Notes: a model not told the origin generated them from the sequence alone. 64,000 nucleotides of DNA from Thiocapsa imhoffii (GCF_016583985.1 NZ_NRSD01000004.1:62001-126000), one strand, 5' to 3'; counted from the stretch's first letter, positions 26,821 to 37,199 are shown. Made by a program: numbers and translations.

Positions 26821-29800
26821 ATGAGCCCAATCCGCACCGCAGCGCTCACGGTCCTGCTGGCCCTACTCGCGGTGGCCGGTAACCATTTTAATCTTTCGCT
26901 TTTCTTCGGTCTGCAGATCGTCTTCGGATCCGTGGCCGTCCTCCTGGCCATTGTCTGGCTCGGGACCCGTGCCGGCCTGATCGTCGCCGCCGTCTCCGGT
27001 GCCTATACCTATCTGCTGTGGGATCATCCCTACGCGGCGCTGATTTTTCTAGCCGAGGCGGCCTTCGTCGGCTGGCATCGGGATCACGCGCGACAACGCG
27101 GGCGCGAGGAACCGGATCTCGGTGTCTCCGTCACGCTCTATTGGGTCTTGATCGGCATCCCCTTGGTGCTGCTGTTCTATCGTGTCGTGATGGGTATGGT
27201 CTGGAACCAGACCCTGGTGGTCGCGGTCAAGCAGGCCTCGACCGGTATCCTGAACGCGGCCTTGGCCGGGCTGGTGGTCATGGTCGTGGCTGCGATGAGA
27301 CATCGCCCCGGCAGCCTCTCGGCACGACAGGTGTTGTTCACGCTGTTCCTCTCGGGGTTTCTCCTGCCGTCGATTCTCGTGGTTGCTTGGGAGAATCACG
27401 ATCTTAAGGATCGTCTGGAGCAGGATCTTGCCGATCGCCTGAGGATCTTCGGTGTGCTGGCAAGCCACGATCTCGACTCAACCGCACACGCTCAGTCAGC
27501 CGAAGCGGCCGAGATCGTCCTGGACCATGTGCGGGAGATGACCCGGCTCTTCGGCAACACATTGCCCGAGTACGCTAGGCTTGAGGTCCGTCTGATCGGG
27601 CCGGCCGGTGACTTTGTGCCTGCCGCGGATGCGCCGAAGACGCGTGCCAGCCGAACCGCGGCCGATGATTTGATGATCCTAGCGCCAGGGGATTGGCATC
27701 CCTCGCGGATGGCGTTCTGGCGGCAGGCGCGCTATCGCATGATCCTGCCGCTTGCCGAACCAACAGTCGGGGAGGGACTCTTGATCGAGCTCAGCGCGGC
27801 GACTCTGGTCGACAAGCTGCAGCAAACGATGTTGCGTCTGCTGACGCTCTTGTTGGTGATCGCTGCGATCGCGATCCTGCTAGCCGACCGATTCGCCGTG
27901 TTGTTGATGCGTCCGTTGAAGCAACTCGTGGCGATTGCCTCCGATGTGCCCACTCGGATCGTCGCGGGCGAGACCGTCCCCATCCCCTCGCCCGGGGTCT
28001 TGGCCGAGAGCCGGGCGTTGACCAACGCCTTCGGGATCATGGCCAGCGGCCTCGCCGATAGCTTCGCGACGATCGAGCGCGAGCGCGATACACAAACCCG
28101 GCTGCGCTCCTTGCGTGATCTGCAGGCCCAGATGCTAGCCGGTCTGATGGCGTCTGACGAGGACGAATGCACAGCCGGAGAGCGCCTCTGTAACCTGGTG
28201 GAAGGCATGGTCGCGGGATGCCGCTGCGTGATGCTCAAAAAAGGCGCGGCGGATTCCTTCGTGCACTTCGCCGGGGCCAGCCTCGGTGCCAGCGAGCAGG
28301 CGGCCCTGGAGTACCGGGTGAACGATCTGGATCGAGGCGGCACGAACCGGCAGGACTCCGCCAGCCGGTTTTTTGTCATGGAGTCGGCTCGGGATGCGGC
28401 CGGTTCGCAACAGACTGACATCCTCTCGGCCGAGGGCGGGGACTTCTGGTGGTGCTGCTCGGTCATCACGCAGGATGGCCAGTGTGCGGCTGTTCTTGCG
28501 ATCGGGCCTGGTCCCTCCCGGGAGCCCGACGCACGGGTGCCTGAGATCCTGGAAACCGCCGCAGATTTAGCCTCGCTGGCCTTCGAGACCTTGCGCACCC
28601 GGCGTCGGCATGCCGTCCTCATCAAGGCGCTGTCGCAGGCCGGCACTGGGATCATCGTCGCAAGCCGAGTCGCCAAGTCGGATTACCGTATCAGCTACGT
28701 CAACCAGGGCTTCCAGACCCTGACTGGCTATTGCGCGGACGAGGTCATGGGCCTGAACTGCCGCTTTCTCCAGGGCCAGGACCGCGAGCAGTCGGCTCGT
28801 GCAACGATTCGCACCGCGCTTGAGGCCGGCGAGCCCTGCCAGGTTACGCTTCACAACTATCGCAAGGACGGAACGCGCTTCTGGAACGCCCTGAGTCTCG
28901 CCCCGCTGGTGGATTCCCGAGGCGAGGTCACGCACTACGTTGGCATCCAACAGGACCTGACGGCCGTCAAGGAGTCCATGGAGCATTTGGCCCGCAGCGA
29001 AGCCTCGCTACGGGCGCAGGAGGAGCGCTACCGTCTGGTTGTGGAGAACATCGAGGATCTCGTGGTCCGCACGGACGCCGAGGGCCGATTCGAGTATGCC
29101 AGCCCCTCCTATTGCAAGCTCTTCGGGCGTGCCGAGGACGAGCTCATCGGCCATCACTTCATGCCGCGTGTCCACCCCGACGATCGAGAGCATACGGCGG
29201 AGGCAATGCTTGCGCTGCATCACCCACCTCATACCTGCCTGATCGAGCAGCGCGCCGAGACGGTGCAGGGTTGGCGATGGCTGCAGTGGGTCGACCGCGC
29301 CGTGCTCGACGCGCAGGGCCGCGTCCACTCGATCGTCGGGATCGGGCGCGACATGACCGAGCGCAAGGCCGCCGAGCTCGCGCTAGCGGAGGAGCGCCGC
29401 CGGCTCGCCGACATCATCGACGGGACCATGGTCGGAACCTGGGAGTGGGACCTTGTTACCAACAGATTGACGTTGAATCGGCGCTGGACCGAGATGATGG
29501 GCCGCTGCCTCGAGGATCTGGAGCCGACCACGATCGAGACCTGGCGTGAGTTCTGTCATCCCGAGGATCTCGCGCGAGCCGAGGCCGAACTCGCACGGCA
29601 TCTCCGCGGCGAGACCAACCATTACCGTTGCGAACTGCGGTTGAAGCACCGCCAAGGCCATTGGATCTGGGTACACGATCAAGGACGCGTCTCGGCGCGC
29701 GACGCGCAAGGCCGGCCGCTGCGCATGGCCGGGACCCATGAGGATATTACCGACCGCCAAGAGGCCGAGATCGAACTGATGCGGCGCGAGTCCTTGGAGC

Positions 29801-32736
29801 GTGAGCTGCTCGGGCTGGCCTCGGGTTTCGTCGCTGTCTATGACGACAATCTCGACCCGCTCATCAATCGAACGCTCGAACGACTCGGTGGCTTCACCGA
29901 GTCCGATCGGGCCTATGTGTTCCGATTCGATCTGGTTGCCGACACCATGAGTAACAGCCATGAGTGGGTGGCCCCGAGGATCGAGCCGGTGATCGGGCAT
30001 CTGCAACAGCTTCCGATCAAGCCCTTCGCAGCCTCGATGCAGGTGCTCAAGTCCGGTCGGGCCGTCGTGGTCCCGCGTGTGGCGGAGCTCCCAGACGACT
30101 GGGCCACGGAGCGCGAGCTCCTCCAGTCCCAGTCGATCCTCTCGGTCGTGCTGGCGCCCCTGCTACAGGATGAGCGCCTGATCGGATTCGTTGGCTTCGA
30201 TGCGGTGCAAGCACCACGGGACTGGTCGGATGCTGAGGTGCGTTTCCTCCGGGTCTTTTCCAGCATCCTGGTGAGTGCGTTCGAACGCGCCCGAATTTAC
30301 TCGGAGCTTCGCGAAAGCAATTTGCGCTATAACCAGCTTGCGTTGCAGAGCCGGATCGTCAGCTGGGAGGTCGATGCCAAGGGTCTCTACACCTATCTCA
30401 GTCCGACGGTCGAAGCTATTTGGGGCTACCGCCGCGAGGAGCTGGTCGGCCGGAAGCATTGTTGCGATCTGGTGCCCGAGCCATCTCAGGACCGCGTTAA
30501 GGCCGAGACATTGCAGAGCTTCGCGCGCTTGGATCACTTCACCGATTACGTCAATCCCATCCGTCGCGCCGACGGCTCGACGAGCTGGCTTCTGACCAAC
30601 GGTGCTCCGGTCGTCGCCGAGGACGGCACGCTGCTCGGATACCGTGGCTCGGATGTGGATATCACCGAACTCCATCGCGCGCAAGAACAGCTCGAGCAAA
30701 GCGAAGCCCGTCTCAGCACCATCTTCGAGAATGCACCCATTGGGATCGCCATCGCGGGGCCCAACCGGAGACTGAAGCTGGCCAACCGTACGCTCGGTGA
30801 TTTTCTCGGCTATTCATCGCAGGACCTGATCGGGATGCGCCTCGATGACTTGGCCTGTTCGGATGATATCGCGGCGGAGCTTGTCCTGTACGGGGAGCTG
30901 ACGGCGGGACAACGCAATTTCTACCGAATGACCAAGCGCTATCGCAAGGCTGATGGTTCGATTGTATGGGGCGATCTGCGGGTCGCCTTATTGCCCGGCG
31001 GCAGCAGTGAGCGGCCCGTGGTGCTCGGGATGGTCGAGGACATCACCGAGTTTCAGGCCGCGACCGAGCGCAAGCGCGAGCTCGAGGCGGTGTTACAGCG
31101 CTACACCGAGAACCTGGAATCGCTCGTCGATCTGGCCAGTCAGGCCCTGCCCGCCACCGAGGAGTTTCGGGCCCTTCTGCAACTCGCGTGTAAAGGTCTC
31201 GGTATGGACGCGGCCGACATCGGAGCGATCGGCTTGGATCAGAGCTATCGCCCGGTCGCACGGTATCCGGATGCCGAGATATCGCAAGTCGAGTCTGTTT
31301 CCGAGGACTTCGTCGAACTCGACACGGACGCGCTTGAGCAGGGTATCCCGCACATCTTGGTCGGCTCGCAACTGCCGCATGGGGCGCGGCAGGCGGGCTA
31401 CGTCTCCTGCGTGCGAATGATGTTGCATTGGACCGGACCCAATGGTCGGGACAGTGTGCTAGTGACGAGGTTGTGGGGACGCGCCGAGCGTGTCGAGCTG
31501 TCAGGTGCGGACCGAGAACTGGTACGGCTGATCGGCCAGCGCATCATCGCTCAGCAATTCGAAGAGCAGCTTCAGGCCGCACTCATCAGCGCGAAGGAGC
31601 GCGAGACCATCGGTCATCTGGCGAGCGGCGTGGCGCACGACTTCAACAACCTGCTCGGAGTGATCGATGCCAATCTCTATTATCTCGAGGCCATTCTGAG
31701 CGGCGAGCAGAGCGACCCGGAGGTGGCTCAGGTCATCGAAGAGACCCAGAGTGCGCTCGGTCAAGCGAAGGTCGTTACCTCGGGGATGCTCTCGCTCAGT
31801 CGTGCCGGTGGCATCGTCCTGAAGAGCGTGGTGCTCGAAAAGACGATTCGTGAGCTGGTGACGATCGTCAGACAAATCCTCCCGGCCAAGATCAATCTCG
31901 GTCTGGATCTCGAGCCCGGTCTCGTGGCCGAGAGTAATGCCGGATTCCTGCAAGCCGCGTTGCTGAATCTCGTGCTGAACGCGCGCGATGCCATGCCGGA
32001 TGGCGGAGATTTGCGGATCACCGCGCAGACCCTGGTGTGGGACGGTTCGGTCCCGCTGACGGTCGGTCAACTCGATCCAGGTCAGTATGTCGAAATCAGG
32101 GTTCTGGATACTGGGTGCGGGATGTCCGACGAGGTCTTCGACAGGCTCTTCGAGCCGCTGTTTTCGACCAAGGCCAAACAGCGCGGGCATGGGCTTGGCC
32201 TGTTCATGGTGCAGGAGTTCGTCATGCGCTCCGGTGCGGGTCTAGCTGTGTCATCGCAGGTCGGCAAGGGCACCGAGTTCCGACTGCTGATGCCACTCGA
32301 CCATCAAGAACCACCACAGAGCGACCTGACGCTGAGCGGGCCGTCAAACGCACTGTCGACCACGCCTCTGCTGCGGGTCCTTGTCGTTGACGATGACCCA
32401 CGTGTCAGGGATTCCATCGGGCGATTGCTGACGTTGGACGGCATGCTGGTCTCGTTCGCCGAGAATGGCCGAGCCGCACTCGATCTCTTGCGACACGACG
32501 CCGACTTCGATCTGGTGTTGTCGGATTTGGCGATGCCCGTTCTCGACGGCACTACCCTGTGCGGCACGTTGGCGCAGACGTTTCCGGATCTGAAGGTGAT
32601 CCTGATGACCGGCCAAACCCCCTCGGCCTTCACGCTCGATGCCTTGCCGTATATGCCGATCGTGCTGCGCAAACCCATCGATCACAGCGCACTGAGGGCC
32701 GCGATCGCAGAGTCCGTTGTCGGGCCCCGAGGCTGA
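26821..32736 (+). CDS. giant hybrid sensor histidine kinase with LOV, PAS and GAF domains and C-terminal receiver
   Basis: 1971 residues. About seven membrane helices (1-190), a periplasmic-looking stretch, another helix near 341-360 with a HAMP-like linker, then a GAF-like region (435-590). A LOV domain (about 598-722) carries GLNCRFLQ with the photoactive Cys at 647, plus FWNALSLAPL and VGIQQDLT, the flavin contacts. More PAS (736-860, 861-980, 1167-1290, 1296-1420) and GAF-type (990-1160, 1430-1590) regions follow. The kinase H-box is ASGVAHDFNNLL with His1606, with the ATPase (LGLFMVQEFV) after it, and a receiver with Asp1902. Domain limits are estimates. Blue-light input to phosphorelay and c-di-GMP output is inferred. 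Confidence 0.9.
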   Translation: MSPIRTAALTVLLALLAVAGNHFNLSLFFGLQIVFGSVAVLLAIVWLGTRAGLIVAAVSGAYTYLLWDHPYAALIFLAEAAFVGWHRDHARQRGREEPDLGVSVTLYWVLIGIPLVLLFYRVVMGMVWNQTLVVAVKQASTGILNAALAGLVVMVVAAMRHRPGSLSARQVLFTLFLSGFLLPSILVVAWENHDLKDRLEQDLADRLRIFGVLASHDLDSTAHAQSAEAAEIVLDHVREMTRLFGNTLPEYARLEVRLIGPAGDFVPAADAPKTRASRTAADDLMILAPGDWHPSRMAFWRQARYRMILPLAEPTVGEGLLIELSAATLVDKLQQTMLRLLTLLLVIAAIAILLADRFAVLLMRPLKQLVAIASDVPTRIVAGETVPIPSPGVLAESRALTNAFGIMASGLADSFATIERERDTQTRLRSLRDLQAQMLAGLMASDEDECTAGERLCNLVEGMVAGCRCVMLKKGAADSFVHFAGASLGASEQAALEYRVNDLDRGGTNRQDSASRFFVMESARDAAGSQQTDILSAEGGDFWWCCSVITQDGQCAAVLAIGPGPSREPDARVPEILETAADLASLAFETLRTRRRHAVLIKALSQAGTGIIVASRVAKSDYRISYVNQGFQTLTGYCADEVMGLNCRFLQGQDREQSARATIRTALEAGEPCQVTLHNYRKDGTRFWNALSLAPLVDSRGEVTHYVGIQQDLTAVKESMEHLARSEASLRAQEERYRLVVENIEDLVVRTDAEGRFEYASPSYCKLFGRAEDELIGHHFMPRVHPDDREHTAEAMLALHHPPHTCLIEQRAETVQGWRWLQWVDRAVLDAQGRVHSIVGIGRDMTERKAAELALAEERRRLADIIDGTMVGTWEWDLVTNRLTLNRRWTEMMGRCLEDLEPTTIETWREFCHPEDLARAEAELARHLRGETNHYRCELRLKHRQGHWIWVHDQGRVSARDAQGRPLRMAGTHEDITDRQEAEIELMRRESLERELLGLASGFVAVYDDNLDPLINRTLERLGGFTESDRAYVFRFDLVADTMSNSHEWVAPRIEPVIGHLQQLPIKPFAASMQVLKSGRAVVVPRVAELPDDWATERELLQSQSILSVVLAPLLQDERLIGFVGFDAVQAPRDWSDAEVRFLRVFSSILVSAFERARIYSELRESNLRYNQLALQSRIVSWEVDAKGLYTYLSPTVEAIWGYRREELVGRKHCCDLVPEPSQDRVKAETLQSFARLDHFTDYVNPIRRADGSTSWLLTNGAPVVAEDGTLLGYRGSDVDITELHRAQEQLEQSEARLSTIFENAPIGIAIAGPNRRLKLANRTLGDFLGYSSQDLIGMRLDDLACSDDIAAELVLYGELTAGQRNFYRMTKRYRKADGSIVWGDLRVALLPGGSSERPVVLGMVEDITEFQAATERKRELEAVLQRYTENLESLVDLASQALPATEEFRALLQLACKGLGMDAADIGAIGLDQSYRPVARYPDAEISQVESVSEDFVELDTDALEQGIPHILVGSQLPHGARQAGYVSCVRMMLHWTGPNGRDSVLVTRLWGRAERVELSGADRELVRLIGQRIIAQQFEEQLQAALISAKERETIGHLASGVAHDFNNLLGVIDANLYYLEAILSGEQSDPEVAQVIEETQSALGQAKVVTSGMLSLSRAGGIVLKSVVLEKTIRELVTIVRQILPAKINLGLDLEPGLVAESNAGFLQAALLNLVLNARDAMPDGGDLRITAQTLVWDGSVPLTVGQLDPGQYVEIRVLDTGCGMSDEVFDRLFEPLFSTKAKQRGHGLGLFMVQEFVMRSGAGLAVSSQVGKGTEFRLLMPLDHQEPPQSDLTLSGPSNALSTTPLLRVLVVDDDPRVRDSIGRLLTLDGMLVSFAENGRAALDLLRHDADFDLVLSDLAMPVLDGTTLCGTLAQTFPDLKVILMTGQTPSAFTLDALPYMPIVLRKPIDHSALRAAIAESVVGPRG

Positions 32737-32791
32737 CGAAGGCCATGCCCGTGTTTGTGGCGGTATCCGAGGACACCATGCCGATTGACAT

Positions 32792-32881
32792 TTAGAAGAG
32801 CAGCATCTCCGGATACTCCGCCTTGAGACGGAGGTACTGCTGCATCACTGGGGTGTGCACATCCTGTTCTGGTTGATCCAT
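32792..32881 (-). pseudogene. mutS: truncated 5' remnant of mutS
   Basis: Minus-strand ATG 32881 opens 29 codons ending in [24 protein letters not shown] is the highly conserved N-terminus of MutS (mismatch-binding domain I), normally followed by YRMGDFYELF; here it stops right after LLF. No further MutS sequence follows on this strand. The rest of 32737-33109 contains nothing else I recognise. Confidence 0.8.
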
Positions 32882-33109
32882 TGCCTGCTAGACACTGAGG
32901 TGTGAGTCGATGGCGGGCGTGCCGTGAGGACTGTACAGAACGAAAAGGCGTCGCCCGCGGGTCGATCGTACCGATGCCAGAGCGAGTCGGGATCGACGCA
33001 TCCTCAAGAATCGATGGTTTTCAATTCCTGAGCTGCGTCCGGCACCGCGCGCTTGATCTCCAGCGACGCACACCATCGGAAAAAAATCCCGGATGACTGG
33101 AGACGCGGT

Positions 33110-34228
33110 TCAGACAGCTTCGACTTCGGTCGAATCGCCGTACATCTCGATCCCGAGCCGCTCGCCCACCTTGCGGGCGCGGCCATCGATCATCGGCGAG
33201 ATGACGATCAAGCGATTGGCCTTGCGCTCGTGGCGCCGCTCGTAGAAACGCGCCTTACGCTCGAAAATATACATCCCGGCCTTGTCGATCGAGGACTTCA
33301 GCTCGCAGATCAGCAGCAGCCCGTTCTTGATGATGACGTCCAACTCGATCTGGTCCGGACGGCCGAAGACCTCGCCCGAGTCGTCGTAATCGGTGACGTT
33401 GACGACCTGCACGTCGAAGCTCTGCTCCAGGATCGCGGCTAGGGCATCGCGGAAGGCTTTCTCGGATTGAAGCCCCCAACGCGAGCCGAGCGCACCGATG
33501 CTGCGATCGAATTTCTGCGCTTGAGCCATGATCTCGTTGTGAAGGCGTTTCAACTCTTCCTGGTTCTCGTCCCAGCGGCGATTGCTCTCCGCTCGGCTTT
33601 CCTCCCAAAGACGACGCTGCTCGGCTTGGTTCTCGTCCCAACGGCGGTTCTGCTGCTCCCACTTCTGCGCCTCGTCCTCGCGCATCAGTTTGAGTTCAGC
33701 CTGGTTCGCCTCCCACTTCCGCGCCTGTTCCTCACGCATCAGTTTAAGTTCGGCCTGGTTCGCTTTCCACTTCTGCGCCTCGTCCTCGCGCATGTGCTGC
33801 AGCTCGACCTGATTCGCTTCCCACTTCTGCGCCTCGTCCTCGCGCATGCGCTGTAGCTCGACCTGGTTCGCCTCCCACTTCTGCGCCTGCTCCTCACGCA
33901 TCAGTTTGAGTTCGACCTGATTCGCTTCCCACTTCTGCGCCTCGTCCTCGCGCATGCGCTGTAGCTCGACCTGGTTCGCCTCCCACTTCTGCGCTTCGTC
34001 CTCGCGCATGCGCTTGAGCTCGGCTTGATTCGCCTCCCACTTGCGTTCCTGCTTCTCACGGTCGCGACGTAGCTCGCCAAGCAGTTCGTAGAACCGATCG
34101 CCGGTCTCCCGACGATCGGCGTATTCGTCCCGTGTTAACTCAAGCACATAGCTCCGGAACGCAGGATCCTCCCGCAGCCAGGTCGGCAGCTCACGCTTGA
34201 TCGTTTCTTTCAGGGATTCCGTGGTCAT
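33110..34228 (-). CDS. DUF3782-like coiled-coil repeat protein with PD-(D/E)XK nuclease-like C-terminus
   Basis: 372 residues. The N-terminal 60 residues are helical (LKETIKRELPTWLREDPAFR). Residues 63-188 are seven tandem 18-residue repeats of KWEANQ-ELK-MREDEAQ type, then a Trp/Arg/Glu-rich coiled coil to about 245. The C-terminal 120 residues contain ELDVIIKNGLLLICELKSS, the D...(E)xK pattern of restriction-like nuclease folds. Families of this design are common in cyanobacteria and Chromatiaceae, but their role is not established. Confidence 0.75.
   Translation of the reverse strand: MTTESLKETIKRELPTWLREDPAFRSYVLELTRDEYADRRETGDRFYELLGELRRDREKQERKWEANQAELKRMREDEAQKWEANQVELQRMREDEAQKWEANQVELKLMREEQAQKWEANQVELQRMREDEAQKWEANQVELQHMREDEAQKWKANQAELKLMREEQARKWEANQAELKLMREDEAQKWEQQNRRWDENQAEQRRLWEESRAESNRRWDENQEELKRLHNEIMAQAQKFDRSIGALGSRWGLQSEKAFRDALAAILEQSFDVQVVNVTDYDDSGEVFGRPDQIELDVIIKNGLLLICELKSSIDKAGMYIFERKARFYERRHERKANRLIVISPMIDGRARKVGERLGIEMYGDSTEVEAV
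33665..34042 (-). repeat. seven in-frame tandem 54-bp repeats
   Basis: Seven contiguous 18-codon units within the coiled-coil protein. Units 2 and 4 are identical at the protein level; the others differ at three to five positions. Units are exactly in frame, so copy-number change would keep the gene open. Confidence 0.85.
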
Positions 34229-34585
34229 ATCCGGGGCCGAAAAGCCATTCTGGGTCTTTGTTCGAGTCTAGCAGAGCGCAAGGCGCAATGATCTCGCGAT
34301 GTCTTCAGCATTCGCTCCACCACCATACCACCATCGGCTTGCTCAAGCAGAGCACAGCCCTGACCTAGTTCTGGTGCACATCCAGACCGATGATCCGACA
34401 GTGAATCGGGGTACGAGTGAGTGATGGCGGGTCGCGTGACGTTCTACGGTCAGGCGCCATCAAACCAGATTGCGACCTCTGATCAAGGCAACAGCACCCC
34501 CATGATCTTTCGTGATCGAGAGTGCCTCACTGTCTAGCTATCTGAGAGTTCGGGCTCGACAATCCACCACGCAAGAGGCTGGCAT
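34229..34585. other. intergenic region, no feature recognised
   Basis: 357 bp between the divergent coiled-coil protein gene and selO. No coding pattern, clear palindrome or known box was seen. Confidence 0.5.
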
Positions 34586-36070
34586 ATGACGCAATCGCTT
34601 CCCCGCTTCCGATTCGACAACCGTTATCGACGCCTTCCCGACGTGTTCCACGCTCGGATTCATCCTACGCCCGTCCAGGCCCCACGCCTGATCAAGCTCA
34701 ACGACGCCTTGGCCGACGAACTCGGCATCGAGCTGAACGGTAGCGAACCCAGCACACTCGTCGAATTCTTCGCCGGCAACCAAATCCCTGAAGGCGCGGA
34801 GCCAATCGCCATGGTGTATGCCGGTCATCAGTTCGGCCAGTTTGTGCCACGACTCGGTGATGGGCGGGCCATCCTGCTCGGTGAGGTCCTCGACCGGCAG
34901 GGCCGTCGACGCGACATCCAACTCAAAGGGGCCGGTCAAACGCCCTTCTCACGCAATGGCGATGGTCGCGCGGCACTCGGCCCGGTCCTGCGTGAATACC
35001 TCCTCGGCGAGGCCATGCATGCCCTGGGCGTTCCGACGACCCGTGCGCTCGCCGCGGTCACGACCGGCGAGCCGGTGTATCGCGAGACCGTCCTCCCCGG
35101 TGCCATCCTCACGCGCGTCGCCGCCAGCCATGTCCGCGTCGGCACCTTCGAGTATTTCGCCGCGCGTGGCGAGACCGAGGCATTGCGTCAGCTCGCCGAT
35201 CATGTCATCGCGCGCCACGTGCCCGCGGCGGCCACGGCACCCCAGCCTTACCTCGCGCTGCTCGAGTTCGTGGTCGAGCGCCAGGCTGCACTGGTGGCCG
35301 CCTGGATGCAGATCGGTTTCATCCATGGCGTGATGAACACCGATAACATGGCGATTTCAGGGGAGACGATCGACTATGGTCCTTGTGCCTTCATGGATGC
35401 CTACGACCCCGCGACCGTCTTCAGCTCGATCGATCGCACTGGACGCTATGCGTTTGGCAACCAGCCCACCATCGCGCAATGGAACCTCGCACGCTTTGCC
35501 GAAACCCTCCTGCCGCTCATCGATGCGTCACCCGAGTCCGCCATCACCCAAGCGAGCGAGACGATCCACAGCTTCCTCGAGCGTTACACGAAACATTGGA
35601 GCGCTGGGATGCGACGGAAGCTAGGGTTCAGCACGGCGGAACCGGAGGACGTTGCGCTCATTCACGACCTGCTGGATCTCATGGCGACCTCGGGTGCCGA
35701 CTTCACCCTAACCTTTCGCCGCCTAGGCGCCGCCACCGTTTCGCAAGCGGATGCTGGAGTACGTGATCTCTTCGTCGATCGCGACGCCTTCGATGCCTGG
35801 GCGACGGGGTGGCGCGCACGACTTGCCCGCGATCCCGCATCACCAGACGCCCGCGTACATCAGATGCAGAGCGCCAATCCAGCCGTGATCCCGCGCAATC
35901 ACCGCGTCGAACAAGCACTGCAAGCCGCGGTTGAGGACGATGATTTCAGCCCCTTCGAGCGGCTCCTCCGAGTGCTCGAACAACCCTTCACGGAGCAGGC
36001 GGACATGGCGGAGTACAGCACCCCTCCCCGTGATGACGAGCGGGTGTTGCGCACCTTTTGCGGCACCTGA
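34586..36070 (+). CDS. selO: SelO/YdiU-family protein (pseudokinase-fold AMPylase), Cys variant
   Basis: 494 residues. Family segments: [86 protein letters not shown] and YAFGNQP. SelO proteins transfer AMP to protein Ser/Thr/Tyr and respond to redox stress. Some carry selenocysteine as the third-last residue; here that position is Cys (FCGT end). Standalone gene. Confidence 0.93.
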   Translation: MTQSLPRFRFDNRYRRLPDVFHARIHPTPVQAPRLIKLNDALADELGIELNGSEPSTLVEFFAGNQIPEGAEPIAMVYAGHQFGQFVPRLGDGRAILLGEVLDRQGRRRDIQLKGAGQTPFSRNGDGRAALGPVLREYLLGEAMHALGVPTTRALAAVTTGEPVYRETVLPGAILTRVAASHVRVGTFEYFAARGETEALRQLADHVIARHVPAAATAPQPYLALLEFVVERQAALVAAWMQIGFIHGVMNTDNMAISGETIDYGPCAFMDAYDPATVFSSIDRTGRYAFGNQPTIAQWNLARFAETLLPLIDASPESAITQASETIHSFLERYTKHWSAGMRRKLGFSTAEPEDVALIHDLLDLMATSGADFTLTFRRLGAATVSQADAGVRDLFVDRDAFDAWATGWRARLARDPASPDARVHQMQSANPAVIPRNHRVEQALQAAVEDDDFSPFERLLRVLEQPFTEQADMAEYSTPPRDDERVLRTFCGT

Positions 36071-36191
36071 GACGACACCCACGGCCGCCACGATAGGCGG
36101 CCATGTCGCAACCGCACCCACTCTAGATTCATACGCTCGAGGTCTGGGTCACCACACCCCTTGACAATCCGGCTGCCTTCGCCATAACATG

Positions 36192-36210
36192 AACAAGAAC
36201 GATTCTCATT
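36192..36210. promoter_or_regulatory. Fur-like box upstream of hemP
   Basis: On the minus strand it reads AATGAGAATCGTTCTTGTT, nearly the same as the boxes at 38237 and 48588. It lies 26 bp before the hemP ATG, in the promoter position. Confidence 0.75.
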
Positions 36211-36235
36211 AACAAACCACAGCGGAGTGCCGGTT

Positions 36236-36424
36236 ATGCCCCCTGAAACGCTTTCCGTGAGCCCGAACCAGCCACCCCAGTCGGCGAACGTCATGCGTTC
36301 GGACCTGCCCCGGATCGACAGCAACACCCTGTTACGTGGCAATAACCTCCTCTTCATCGATCACGCCGGCGATCGCTATATCCTGCGCATGACCCGGAAC
36401 AATAAGCTGATCCTCACGAAGTAG
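36236..36424 (+). CDS. hemP: HemP, haemin uptake protein
   Basis: 62 residues from ATG 36236 (GGAG 8 nt upstream; an in-frame GTG at 36227 overlaps that site). The C-terminus YILRMTRNNKLILTK is the family hallmark (RLTRNNKLILTK). HemP/HmuP are small regulators or helpers of haem uptake and typically Fur-controlled, in line with the box just upstream. No haem receptor gene adjoins it. Confidence 0.88.
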   Translation: MPPETLSVSPNQPPQSANVMRSDLPRIDSNTLLRGNNLLFIDHAGDRYILRMTRNNKLILTK

Positions 36425-36434
36425 CACCGCCAAG

Positions 36435-36450
36435 CCGCCCGCCTGGGCGG
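36435..36450 (+). terminator. stem-loop after hemP
   Basis: CCGCCC-GCCT-GGGCGG, 10 bp past the hemP stop; a short T-containing stretch follows but no clean U-run. It lies between convergent genes. Confidence 0.5.
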
Positions 36451-36488
36451 TCTGGCCCATCAGCCCACGTCTCTGCAACGCGAGCCCA

Positions 36489-37199
36489 TCAACGCCGCCG
36501 CCGGTGACTCCACCAGATTGCGAAACCGGTCAACCCCAGGATGTAACCGAGTGCGCCGAGGATGTCCGAGAGTCGGATGCGGTCCTCGGCCGCCATCAGG
36601 TGCTCCCGCAGCGGGCGAACCTGGCGGGCGACGGCACGCTCAATGGCGGCTTCCAGGGCGGGATCCAGGGTCGCGACAAGCACCACCTCATGCTCCTGTT
36701 GATCCCCCCCGCTTGGTGCGATCGGCGGCACGGGCATCCCGGGCGCCGTCGGCGTGATGGGGCTGGTGTCAGCCATGCCCTGCTCGCCCGTTGTGACCCT
36801 GACAAATCCACCGGAGAGTTCCTCGGCCTTGATCATCCACTCCGCTTGATGACCATCGCCCGCGTACACGTGAATCCGATGATCGATCGGCGCCGCCGCT
36901 GAATAGACAAAACGACCTTCTGCGTCGGGCGTGAGTTCGGCCAGCAGTGCTCCTTGCGGATCCAGTACTTCAATGCGCGCTCCAGTCGCGGCGGACCCAC
37001 GGGCGAAATAGGTTGAACCCCTAATCTGATGGCCATCCGCGGTTGCAAAGACATGCAGCCGATGGGCGGACGCCGGCGCGCTGAGCGCGAACAACAGCAT
37101 CGCAACCAGCCCATGCGGATGTCGCCAGGGCCGCGGTTCACACCGCACAGCCTGCCTCCAGGCCATCCTTCCGAGCCCCAGCAGGTCACCTGTCCGCAT
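36489..37199 (-). CDS. NikL/CbiL-like periplasmic protein with C-terminal anchor
   Basis: 236 residues. A signal segment (LVAMLLFALSAPASA) precedes mature HRLHVFATADGHQIRG, an N-terminal histidine. An Ig-like region follows, then a helical segment and a C-terminal anchor (DILGALGYILGLTGFAIWW) before RRRR, the arrangement of NikL-type accessory proteins of nickel/cobalt ECF transporters. No NikM/Q/O genes adjoin. Its ATG shares one base with the stop of the upstream DUF4198 gene, so the pair is co-translated. Metal specificity is not shown; the Fur-like box upstream favours iron. Confidence 0.75.
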   Translation of the reverse strand: MRTGDLLGLGRMAWRQAVRCEPRPWRHPHGLVAMLLFALSAPASAHRLHVFATADGHQIRGSTYFARGSAATGARIEVLDPQGALLAELTPDAEGRFVYSAAAPIDHRIHVYAGDGHQAEWMIKAEELSGGFVRVTTGEQGMADTSPITPTAPGMPVPPIAPSGGDQQEHEVVLVATLDPALEAAIERAVARQVRPLREHLMAAEDRIRLSDILGALGYILGLTGFAIWWSHRRRR

